From assembly GCF_035690525.1 (NCBI RefSeq), contig NZ_DASSKM010000082.1, forward strand, positions 1 through 7,541: a DNA stretch of 7,541 nucleotides. The letters run 5' to 3'. The notes under the pieces were generated by a model. It did no database searches, was not told the origin of the DNA, and was given only the letters and a program-made list of their open reading frames with translations. Origin of the DNA: Salinisphaera sp035690525. Its GTDB lineage: Bacteria > Pseudomonadota > Gammaproteobacteria > Nevskiales > Salinisphaeraceae. A program made the position numbers and the translations under genes. Numbering within the stretch: the stretch's first letter is position 1; each line of letters begins with the position of its first letter. This document shows positions 1-6,005 of the stretch, piece after piece.

Positions 1-26
1 TGCGACCGTCTGTCGCCAACTTAGCG

Positions 27-1076
27 CTATTCGAAACGTTCGCGCCAGCGCTGCACGGCGACCTGTTCCTTGACCAATTCCAGCACTTCGATGGTGGCGT
101 CGCGGATTTCCGTCGACGCCGCGCCCATGTCCTGCGCCAACAGCCGCTCGATCGCCGCTTCCACGACGTTGGACACCAGCGCATCGAACTCGGTCGAGGA
201 CAGGCCGGCCACGGCTTCGTCGAGCACCTGATTGACCGTATCGCGGATCGCCTCGTCCAGCGCCCGCGATACATAGGCGCCGAGCATCGGCACCCGCTCG
301 AGATTGCCGAGCGCCGGGTTGGCGTCGACCGCCCGTGTGACAATGCGCCCGACATAGGTTTGAATCTGCTCGCGGTTGGCTTGATAGGCCGCGACCACGG
401 AATGCTCGATCTGCGCGCCGGCGGCCGAGGTGAGGCCCTGCCGGCGGGGTGCGACCACGTCGGCCACGATCCGCCGCGAAAGCCGCTGGCCGCCGGACTT
501 CATCTCCTCCTGCACGCCGCTGAGCACCTTGATCACCACGCGATCGGAGATTTCCTCGACCACGATGTCGTAATAGACCATGAACTGGCGATACAGCCAC
601 CAGCCGCGAACATCGATCACGCCCAGGCGCTGCAGGCGCATCATGATCGAGATCACACGCAGCACGCGCAGAAACCGGAACCCGGCCACCGGAATACAGC
701 CGAGCACGTCGTACCAGCGCACGAACGGATAGAAATACCAGCGATAATAGCGGTGCTGCGCGATCGCCAGCGCCCAGCCGGCCAGCACGTCGAGCACGAA
801 TACGGCGACGAAAGCGAGATCGATAGTCGTGAATTGGGCGTGCACCGCCTGCGCGTACCCGTCGTGCGCGCTTGGCCAGAGCGCGCCGAAGGCGTCGCCG
901 ACCGGGCCGATCGCGTACAGCGTATCGAAGACGATCAGCGCGAGATTGAGCGAGACCAGCACGATGATCGCCAGATCCCAGGCCAGCAGCAGGCGCTCGC
1001 CCAGCGTACGATCGCCGGAGACCACGGCCAGCGGATCGGGCATGGCACGGCGGCCGGCCCGCGCGCCCCGGCTCAT
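27..1076 (-). CDS. Voltage-sensor-like membrane protein with helical cytoplasmic C-terminus
   Basis: This 349-residue membrane protein is of unproven function. Its N-terminal half resembles the S1-S4 voltage-sensor part of the ion_trans fold. S1 lies at about residues 28-55 and ends with an acidic Asp. A hydrophilic loop follows, then S2 at about 83-106 with Asp96, S3 at about 117-131 with the WYDVLGCIP motif, and S4 at about 132-152 with arginines at 134, 137, 140, 147 and 150. No S5-P-loop-S6 follows. The remaining ~195 residues are polar, charged and amphipathic-helical, with no further membrane span. I chose the ATG at 1076 because it overlaps the patatin stop as ATGA, which favours translational coupling. 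ATG at 1043 (MPDPLAVV) is an alternative, and ATG at 1163 would overlap the patatin gene by 91 bases. The fold call is moderate; the function is inference. Only 26 bases remain to the window edge, and I see no terminator there. Confidence 0.72.
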   Translation of the reverse strand: MSRGARAGRRAMPDPLAVVSGDRTLGERLLLAWDLAIIVLVSLNLALIVFDTLYAIGPVGDAFGALWPSAHDGYAQAVHAQFTTIDLAFVAVFVLDVLAGWALAIAQHRYYRWYFYPFVRWYDVLGCIPVAGFRFLRVLRVISIMMRLQRLGVIDVRGWWLYRQFMVYYDIVVEEISDRVVIKVLSGVQEEMKSGGQRLSRRIVADVVAPRRQGLTSAAGAQIEHSVVAAYQANREQIQTYVGRIVTRAVDANPALGNLERVPMLGAYVSRALDEAIRDTVNQVLDEAVAGLSSTEFDALVSNVVEAAIERLLAQDMGAASTEIRDATIEVLELVKEQVAVQRWRERFE

Positions 1077-2593
1077 CGCGGCCCCGCAGCCCCGCCGAGC
1101 GCGGCCGGCGCGAGCATGGCCCGCACTTCGGGCAGGTTCTCCTGCATGGTTTGTCTCCCCCATTCCACCGCGAGTTCGAGCCCGGCCCGCCCGGGCACCA
1201 GATTGGTCGGCGACAGCGTACGCCGGAAACGCACCATGGTATCGGCATAAACGCGGTTGATGCGCATCTGGCGCTGCACGGTCTGGGTGATCGGCCAGAG
1301 CCAGAGATTCTTCGGGTCCAGATGCGGCAGAAAACAGTCGAAGGCCAGGTAATAGCCGTTGCGGGTGCCGCCCGCCCGACCGGCGGCCACGCCGCGCCAG
1401 GCCGCGCGGGTCGGCACGTTGTCGGCCACGCCGCCATCGACCAGCGCCGCCAGTTCGTGCCGGGCCATCAGTTCGGACAGAATCTCGCGCGTGGCGCCGG
1501 CGCGCGCCCCGGGCTCGTATTGCAGAATCGAGGGCACCGCGGCAGAAAAGCCGGCCGCGTCCACGGCATGCAGTTGCCGCGTGGCGGCATCGCGGCCGAG
1601 CACGATCGGCATCACCATGTCGCTGCGAAAGAACTGCAGAATACGCGTCAATCGCGAGGCGATGCGCACCGGCAATGGCAATAACCGCGCCGCGCGCGCC
1701 TCGCCGGCTTGGATCTCGGGCGCCAGCCGCTCGTAGGAATGCCGTTTCAAGCCCGCCACCACGACATCGAGCGGAATATCGAGTTCGTCCAGGCGCATCG
1801 GTCGCCGCAAATCGCCGGTCGACAGCCGCTGATGCAGCGCCGTCAAATGCAGATAAAGCAGTCCGCCGAGACAGAACTCGCTGCGCCGCCGCCGCGCCGC
1901 CGAATAGATATCGCTTTTTTTCAGCCCGGCGGCGAATTCGATTTGCTCGTCGAAATCGGCGTTGCGATGCTGGGCCCGCATCAGCCCCAGGATCGCGCCC
2001 ATCGAGTTGCCCACGATGTAGTCGGGCACCAGCCCGGCCTCGGCCAGACAGGCGAACGCGCCGGCATAGACATAGCCGCCACCGCCGCCGCCGCCAGCGA
2101 CCACCACGAGCGCGCGCCGACCGGCCTCGCGGTCCAGGGCCTCGGCGTCGAAATCTTTGTCGTGCGAGGCCAACAGCGCGGCGCGCGCTTCCGTTGCCAG
2201 CAATCGCGCCATGTCGGCGGCCTCGCGCGCGAGCGCCAGTTTATCCTCCACCGGCGACGGCAGCCGCAGTGGATCGTGCAGATGGTTGAGCAGCCAGTCG
2301 CGCAGCGGCAGCACGACCGACAGATCGACATCGATCTCGGCGCCGCCGCGCTGATTGAACGGCCGGAACCGCCCCAGCCGCGCCAAACCGATGGCATAGC
2401 GCAGATTCTGATAATCCGCCTCGGGCAGCAGGTCGGGCCGCGCCAGGCGCGAGCGCACCAACGAACGCTCCATCCGGTGCAAGGCCAGTCGTGCCCGGTC
2501 CTCGGCGTGGCCGGGCAAGGCCAGCGCCCGGCGCGCGCCGCCCGCGCGCGGAATCTTCGGCGTCGCGGCGCGCCGCGTAGTCCGGTCGATCAC
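1073..2593 (-). CDS. Patatin-like phospholipase family protein
   Basis: This is a predicted serine acyl hydrolase of the patatin family, expected to cleave acyl esters of phospholipids or other lipids with a Ser-Asp dyad. The patatin domain starts near residue 161. It has a glycine-rich oxyanion loop at 167-178 (seven Gly, then YVYAG), the nucleophile elbow GNSMG with Ser197, and the catalytic Asp in DGGVADN (Asp386). About 160 residues precede the domain, many Arg- and Ala-rich at the very start. No signal peptide is visible, so it is probably cytosolic or membrane-associated. The 506-residue start is a GTG at 2593. ATG at 2473 (residue 41, MERSLVRS) is a plausible alternative because the first 40 residues look poorly conserved. 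The stop overlaps the downstream membrane gene by four bases. Family assignment is firm; the substrate is unknown. Confidence 0.9.
   Translation of the reverse strand: MIDRTTRRAATPKIPRAGGARRALALPGHAEDRARLALHRMERSLVRSRLARPDLLPEADYQNLRYAIGLARLGRFRPFNQRGGAEIDVDLSVVLPLRDWLLNHLHDPLRLPSPVEDKLALAREAADMARLLATEARAALLASHDKDFDAEALDREAGRRALVVVAGGGGGGGYVYAGAFACLAEAGLVPDYIVGNSMGAILGLMRAQHRNADFDEQIEFAAGLKKSDIYSAARRRRSEFCLGGLLYLHLTALHQRLSTGDLRRPMRLDELDIPLDVVVAGLKRHSYERLAPEIQAGEARAARLLPLPVRIASRLTRILQFFRSDMVMPIVLGRDAATRQLHAVDAAGFSAAVPSILQYEPGARAGATREILSELMARHELAALVDGGVADNVPTRAAWRGVAAGRAGGTRNGYYLAFDCFLPHLDPKNLWLWPITQTVQRQMRINRVYADTMVRFRRTLSPTNLVPGRAGLELAVEWGRQTMQENLPEVRAMLAPAALGGAAGPR
2075..2095 (-). repeat. 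GGC/GGT triplet run encoding seven glycines
   Basis: Seven consecutive glycine codons (six GGC, one GGT) encode the oxyanion loop of the patatin. The run is a near-perfect trinucleotide repeat inside an active-site loop, so slippage by whole codons would change loop length without shifting the frame. Confidence 0.8.
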
Positions 2594-2615
2594 CGGCGGC
2601 CGCCCCCGGCGCCGG

Positions 2616-2804
2616 TCAGAAACACGCCGTCCCGATCTGTTCCAGATAACGCTGATGATAGTTCTCGGCGCGATAGAAGGCGGTCATCATCGGGGTATCG
2701 AGTCGGGCCTGGCGCGCCTCGGAGCCGGCTTGGGCCTCGGCGGGCCGGGTGTCGCGACAGCCATATCGATCTCGCATTGAATGGTGAGTCGATCGCGTCA
2801 TCAT
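2616..2804 (-). pseudogene. msrA: msrA 3' remnant (peptide methionine sulfoxide reductase, C-terminal piece)
   Basis: A frame of about 62 codons ends with FYRAENYHQRYLEQ followed by IGTACF and a stop. This matches the conserved C-terminal end of MsrA (FY-AE-YHQ-YL, then a Cys close to the terminus). The preceding stretch (about residues 21-41, AEAQAGSEA then ARLDTPMMTA) fits the helix and strand before that motif. A full MsrA is about 160-210 residues with an N-terminal GCFW active site. Here the upstream DNA is the exonuclease gene, so the catalytic N-terminus is absent and the piece cannot reduce methionine sulfoxide. It sits between two minus-strand genes in the same orientation. An ATG at 2804 could express the fragment, but I read it as a relic left by deletion or recombination. 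The similarity is by eye only. Confidence 0.62.
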
Positions 2805-2831
2805 AGCGCACGCGAAAAGACAACCGCCGGA

Positions 2832-3842
2832 TCAATCGTCCTCACCTTCCGGCCCGTCGGCATAATCGGTGGCCAGCGGCTCGGCCGCGACGCCGCGCTG
2901 GCGCAGATAGGACACGAGCACATCGGTCCGGCCGTGGGTGGCCAGAACGCGGCGCGCGCCGGTGGCTTCGATGGTGTCGATCAGGCCCGGCCAATCGGCG
3001 TGATCGGACAGTACGAAGCCGCGATCGTAACCGCGCCGGCGTCGATTGCCGCGAATACGCATCCAACCGGAGGCAAATCCGGTGCGATGCTCGCCGAAGC
3101 GCCGCATCCAGCGCGAACCGGCGGCCGAGGGCGGCGCCAGCGCCAGAGAGGCGGAGAAATCGTGATCGCGCGGCCGGTCCGAGACCGGTTCCGTGGCCAG
3201 CATGTCGATGCCGGCCGCGCGATAGAGCCGCGTCAGCGGCACCAGCGCGCCGTGCAGATAGGCCGTATCCCCCGGCAGATCGCCGCATTGCCCCAGTTCG
3301 GCCAGCAGCCGCTGCGCCTTGCCCAGCGCATAGCAGAACAAGACGCTGGCGCGGCCGGCGGCGGCGTTGTCGCGCCACCACGCGGCGATCTCGCGCGCGA
3401 CCTCGGCGGCGGGCGCCCAGCGATAGACCGGCAGCGCGAACGTCGCTTCGGTGATGAAGGTATCGCAGCGCACGAGCTCGAAATCGGCGCAGGTCGGATC
3501 GTGATCGCGTTTATAGTCGCCCGAGGCGACCCAAACCTCGCCGTCGACCTCGACCCGGATCTGGGCCGAGCCCAGAACATGGCCGGCCGGATGAAACGAC
3601 ACGCGCGCCGCGCCGAAGGTCAGCGTTTGGCCGTAGGCCACGCCGCGACAATCGATGTCCGCGCCGAGACGGTGCCGCAGCAACGCCACGCCGGGCGCGG
3701 CCGCCCAGTACCGGCCGTGGCCGGCGCGGGCATGATCGGCGTGCGCATGGGTGATCAGCGCGCGCTCGACGCTCCGCCACGGGTCGATATAGAAATCGCC
3801 GGCGGCGCAGTACAGACCGCGGTCGGTGGGTTGGATGAGCAT
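2832..3842 (-). CDS. Ligase-associated DNA exonuclease (metallo-beta-lactamase / beta-CASP)
   Basis: This 336-residue protein is of the 'ligase-associated DNA exonuclease' type, related to beta-CASP nucleases such as Artemis, SNM1 and CPSF73. These use two metal ions to cut nucleic acid phosphodiesters. Visible motifs are THAHADH at 31-37 (HxHxDH), PAGHVLGSAQ with His88, SGDYKRD with Asp109, an acidic TEATFA at 131-136 (beta-CASP motif A), YLHG at 195-198 and LSDHADW with His281. The N-terminus (RGLYCAAGDFYIDPW) is typical of the family, and the length looks complete. The ATG at 3842 has AGGG about six bases upstream. Such genes usually sit with an ATP-dependent DNA ligase, an Lhr-like helicase and a phosphoesterase in a presumed repair operon. 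None is in this window: downstream is the msrA remnant and upstream is a divergent porin. Family assignment is strong; the role in repair is known only by association. Confidence 0.9.
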   Translation of the reverse strand: MLIQPTDRGLYCAAGDFYIDPWRSVERALITHAHADHARAGHGRYWAAAPGVALLRHRLGADIDCRGVAYGQTLTFGAARVSFHPAGHVLGSAQIRVEVDGEVWVASGDYKRDHDPTCADFELVRCDTFITEATFALPVYRWAPAAEVAREIAAWWRDNAAAGRASVLFCYALGKAQRLLAELGQCGDLPGDTAYLHGALVPLTRLYRAAGIDMLATEPVSDRPRDHDFSASLALAPPSAAGSRWMRRFGEHRTGFASGWMRIRGNRRRRGYDRGFVLSDHADWPGLIDTIEATGARRVLATHGRTDVLVSYLRQRGVAAEPLATDYADGPEGEDD

Positions 3843-3981
3843 GCCCGCCCTGCGTCAGACTTGGGCCGCGCCAGGCCCGATCGCGGCCCGCGCGTGGCGC
3901 CGCGACACGGTCAAGTCACCGCCGGCGAAGACGAAACCGCTGGGTAACAGAACATGATCGAGGCGCGGCCAGAAAGTTTTT

Positions 3982-4011
3982 TTAACATAGGGTATTTAAA
4001 TCGTTTGTAAA
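3982..4011. promoter_or_regulatory. AT-rich island with overlapping divergent promoter-like elements
   Basis: In the 431-base gap between the divergent exonuclease and porin genes, about 3976-4022 is strikingly AT-rich. On the minus strand, TTTACA (4011-4006) and TATGTT (3989-3984) are 16 bases apart and could serve the exonuclease. On the plus strand, TTAACA (3982-3987) and TGTAAA (4006-4011) are 18 apart and could serve the porin. Each hexamer is used in both readings. Matches to the sigma-70 consensus are partial. Confidence 0.3.
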
Positions 4012-4044
4012 TTAATGATAACTTGCTGTTGCGAATGAATGGGA

Positions 4045-4072
4045 GTTCGCGAACCACATACCACGGGGGTAT
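4045..4072. promoter_or_regulatory. Pair of short palindromes, possible activator or repressor sites
   Basis: GTTCGCGAAC (4045-4054) is a perfect 10-base palindrome. ATACC-ACGGG-GGTAT (4058-4072) is an inverted repeat with 5-base arms. They lie about 70-95 bases upstream of the sigma-54-like promoter, where enhancer-binding proteins commonly bind. Function is inferred from position only. Confidence 0.28.
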
Positions 4073-4140
4073 TCCTGAACGTCAAAATCCGTTGCGATCG
4101 GCTCGCTTCGCCGGCGCGCTCTGTCGTCGGCGGCCGATAT

Positions 4141-4156
4141 TGGCACCGATCGTGCG
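4141..4156 (+). promoter_or_regulatory. Sigma-54-like -24/-12 promoter upstream of the porin
   Basis: TGGCAC, five bases, then GTGCG closely matches TGGCAC-N5-TTGCW. The invariant GG (4142-4143) and GC (4154-4155) are separated by the required 10 bases, and only the first T of the -12 element is off. A start near 4167 would give a leader of about 107 bases before the porin ATG. A chance match in GC-rich DNA is possible. Confidence 0.38.
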
Positions 4157-4169
4157 CGCTTCGCAGATA

Positions 4170-4254
4170 CGACGTGCCAGGCCCGTCGCTTTTTTATTCG
4201 GGTCATTCAAAGAACTCGTGAACCCGGGGCCGCTCTTCGGCATCACGCTTTTTT
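4170..4254 (+). other. Structured porin leader with two T-tracts
   Basis: The leader contains CGACG/CGTCG (4170-4174 with 4184-4188) followed almost at once by T6 (4190-4195), which resembles a weak terminator. Next is CGGGTCA (4199-4205) pairing with TGAACCCG (4219-4226) with one bulged A. A GCCG/CGGC stem (4229-4240) and a second T6 (4249-4254) follow. The stems are short. The layout suggests attenuation or mRNA stability control but does not show it. Confidence 0.28.
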
Positions 4255-4263
4255 CAAGGGAGT

Positions 4264-4269
4264 AGGGAG
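4264..4269 (+). promoter_or_regulatory. Ribosome binding site of the porin
   Basis: AGGGAG lies four bases before the ATG at 4274, in a purine-rich stretch. It supports that start over any alternative. Confidence 0.7.
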
Positions 4270-4273
4270 AACC

Positions 4274-5626
4274 ATGCGTCAACATTCAGCCAAGACTCTG
4301 GCGCTGGCCGTGTGCGGTTGCACCGCGCTGTGGTCGGTGCAGGCCGCCGCCCAGAGCGGTAATAACCAGCCGACCCTGGAACAGTTGCAACTGCAGATTC
4401 AACAGCTGCAGCAGCAAGTTCAGGACATGCAGGTCCAGCAACAGCAAGCACGACACCAACAACAGCAGCTACAAACGCAACAGCAAACCACCTCGACCGC
4501 GCAGAAGAAGAGCGACAAATCCCTCACCATCACCGGTGGCGTCGTTGGCGAATATCAGGCTTTTCTTGACCATGCCAATGCAAGAGACCAAAGCACCGCG
4601 GGCAATCTGATCCTGGACTACTTCGATCTGGGTGTAGCCGGCAACGCCGGTCACGGCATCACCTTTGCCGCCGACTATCGCTGGTCGCCGAGCGGCAATA
4701 TCGGCGGCAACAGCAATAGCTTCCTACACAAGGGTTGGGCGGCCTACAACTTCGGCGCGGGCGACAGCAGCCAAATCAAGGGCGGCTTTTTCCAGGTGCC
4801 CTACGGCAACCTGGCGTACGGCTATCAATCGTTCTGGGCGCCGGCGCGCTATTATCTCAGCTTCAACGACGACCAGGCCGCCGGTCTGGGCTACAAGTAC
4901 AAAGCCAACGGCCTCCGCTTCGACATCGCCGCCTTCAAGAACGACGATTTCGGGCAAGCGGCGACCTACGGCGCCAATCCCGCCGGCGACTTCCAGCGGA
5001 TCAACGGGGGCGCCGTGCGGTTGGGCTATACCTTCAACCACGGCAACGACAACACGCTCAATGTCTCGGCGTCGGTACGCGGTGGCCAGCTCAACGTCGA
5101 AGCGCCCGAAAGCGATCGCGACGACTACGGTACCCACTGGGCCGCCGCGCTGGCCGCAACCGCCAATATCGGCCTCTGGACGCTGCAAGGCCAGATCAAC
5201 AGTTACGACTACAACGTGCCGGATAATCTCGGCCAAGACCCCAACACGATCACCTTCGAGAACTACGGCTTCCAGTATAATGTGCCGGCCAGCGGCCAGA
5301 TGTACTCGTTCAGCTTCGCGCGGGCGATCCCGGTCAGTCTCGGCCCGATCAGCAGCTTCTCCGTGTACGACGATATCGACTATCTGGATATCGGCGACCC
5401 GTACACCGGCACTGTGAACCTCGATGGCGATACCGGTGTCATCGACGATAACACCGTGTTCAACGTGGCCGGCGTGAGCATGGCGGCCGGCCCGATCATG
5501 GTCTGGGCGGAAATCATCAGCGCCAAGAACGGTGCGCTTGGCTTCGACGGCCCGAACGACGGCGATTGGCACCATCGCTTCAACCTCACCGCCGCCTACT
5601 ACTTCTCGGGTGATCTCATCCAGTAG
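4274..5626 (+). CDS. Outer-membrane porin with N-terminal periplasmic coiled coil (OprO/DcaP-like)
   Basis: This is a predicted channel for small solutes across the outer membrane; the substrate is unknown. Residues 1-26 are a Sec signal peptide (positive start, hydrophobic core, AAA before a likely cut at 26/27). Residues 33-78 are a Gln-rich coiled coil with hydrophobic positions at 38, 42, 45, 49 and 52 in 4-3 spacing, then a short basic linker (KKSDK). From residue 83 onward alternating strands, aromatic girdles and Asp/Asn/Gly turns fit a beta-barrel of about 365 residues. Sections such as GGFFQVPYGN and LSFNDDQAAGLGYKY resemble the OprO/OprP and DcaP-like porins, where the coiled coil helps trimerise. 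The C-terminus has the barrel-type AYYF but then continues SGDLIQ, so the final residue is not aromatic. The gene is monocistronic: it is divergent from the exonuclease and has its own terminator. Confidence 0.82.
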   Translation: MRQHSAKTLALAVCGCTALWSVQAAAQSGNNQPTLEQLQLQIQQLQQQVQDMQVQQQQARHQQQQLQTQQQTTSTAQKKSDKSLTITGGVVGEYQAFLDHANARDQSTAGNLILDYFDLGVAGNAGHGITFAADYRWSPSGNIGGNSNSFLHKGWAAYNFGAGDSSQIKGGFFQVPYGNLAYGYQSFWAPARYYLSFNDDQAAGLGYKYKANGLRFDIAAFKNDDFGQAATYGANPAGDFQRINGGAVRLGYTFNHGNDNTLNVSASVRGGQLNVEAPESDRDDYGTHWAAALAATANIGLWTLQGQINSYDYNVPDNLGQDPNTITFENYGFQYNVPASGQMYSFSFARAIPVSLGPISSFSVYDDIDYLDIGDPYTGTVNLDGDTGVIDDNTVFNVAGVSMAAGPIMVWAEIISAKNGALGFDGPNDGDWHHRFNLTAAYYFSGDLIQ

Positions 5627-5672
5627 TCGGCAGCGACAAGGTTCGGCCGAACGTTTCGGCCACCGCAATCAG

Positions 5673-5699
5673 GCGGGCGCTTCGGCGCCCGCTTTTTTT
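5673..5699 (+). terminator. Intrinsic terminator of the porin gene
   Basis: GCGGGCGC, a TTCG tetraloop, GCGCCCGC and T7 form a perfect 8-base-pair GC-rich hairpin with a U-tract, 46 bases after the porin stop. Just upstream, GGCCGAA-CGT-TTCGGCC (5645-5661) can form a second hairpin and overlaps the palindrome GTTCGGCCGAAC (5641-5652). Confidence 0.95.
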
Positions 5700-5817
5700 G
5701 TGCCCGCGAAAAGCTCGCCGGTCGGACGCTTACCCTCGTGGGCGGCAATCGGGTAGGGGCGATCGAAGTGGGCGATGGCGAGTGTGCCATTGAGCGCTGA
5801 CCCTCGGTGCTTCGTTC

Positions 5818-5851
5818 TGTCGGATTACGCCTCCGGCTAATCCGACCTACG
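5818..5851 (-). repeat. REP-like palindrome, copy 1
   Basis: Read on the minus strand it begins CGTAGGTCGG and forms a perfect 9-base-pair stem (GTCGGATTA with TAATCCGAC, 5838-5846 with 5819-5827). An inner GCC/GGC stem follows, with one unpaired G before the 3' arm. The GTAGGTCGG head plus imperfect hairpin matches repetitive extragenic palindromes common in gammaproteobacteria, which are mobilised by RAYT (Y1 transposase-like) proteins. No RAYT gene is in the window. Confidence 0.75.
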
Positions 5852-5868
5852 GGTTTCGAGCGACCTCT

Positions 5869-5904
5869 CGTAGGTCGGCTTAGGCCGCAGGCCGTAAGCC
5901 GGCA
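5869..5904 (+). repeat. REP-like palindrome, copy 2 (inverted relative to copy 1)
   Basis: It begins CGTAGGTCGG. The outer stem GTCGGCTTA (5874-5882) pairs with TAAGCCGGC (5895-5903) with one G-T wobble. The inner stem is GGCC/GGCC around GCA, with G5894 unpaired at the same place as in copy 1. Copies 1 and 2 face each other with 17 bases between, which is a BIME-like pair. Confidence 0.78.
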
Positions 5905-5961
5905 TCTGTGCCGCGGTATCGTTACACTTTCTCTCCACGCCCGGTCGCCCTCGAGCCACAA

Positions 5962-6005
5962 GACCGGCGGACCGGTTCGCGAGGCGAATCGACCTACCGC
6001 CGGTC
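5962..6005 (-). repeat. REP-like hairpin, copy 3, spanning the purD stop codon
   Basis: GACCGGCGG (5962-5970) and CCGCCGGTC (5997-6005) are perfect inverted arms. Inside them, on the minus strand, GGTCGATTCGC folds back on GCGAACCGGTC around CTC with two G-T pairs and one mismatch. The minus-strand reading contains GTAGGTCG, the head of copies 1 and 2, and its TAG is the purD stop. There is no U-tract, so it is not a classical terminator. Confidence 0.6.

Noticed and set aside
2590..2835. An 81-codon minus-strand frame whose TTG start overlaps the exonuclease stop and whose stop overlaps the patatin GTG, tiling the gap exactly.
   Set aside because: Its translation is Arg/Pro/Ser-rich with no recognisable motif, and another frame of the same DNA carries the clear MsrA C-terminal motif. 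The overlaps are probably chance, although they could still assist coupled translation of patatin.
2781..3947. Long plus-strand open frame opposite the exonuclease (388 codons), and a similar one opposite patatin (1709-2806).
   Set aside because: They are antisense shadows produced by high G+C coding sequence on the minus strand. Their translations are His/Arg/Gly-rich and lack family motifs.
4081..4140. Searched for an IHF site between the palindromes and the sigma-54-like promoter.
   Set aside because: The best candidate (GTCAAAATCCGTTG) does not have the required spacing to the IHF consensus.
4023..4265. Possible small plus-strand gene in the porin upstream region (80 codons).
   Set aside because: It runs through the sigma-54-like element and the leader hairpins, has no clear ribosome site and has no recognisable protein features.
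5743..5766. The minus strand reads CGCCCCTACCCGATT, resembling the group II intron 3' tail seen at 7430-7445.
   Set aside because: No domain V or domain VI stem lies next to it, so a chance match of about 14 bases is more likely than a second intron remnant.
5700..5817. Stretch between the porin terminator and REP copy 1.
   Set aside because: I found no coding frame with family motifs, no RNA gene and no convincing repeat. It appears to be plain intergenic DNA.
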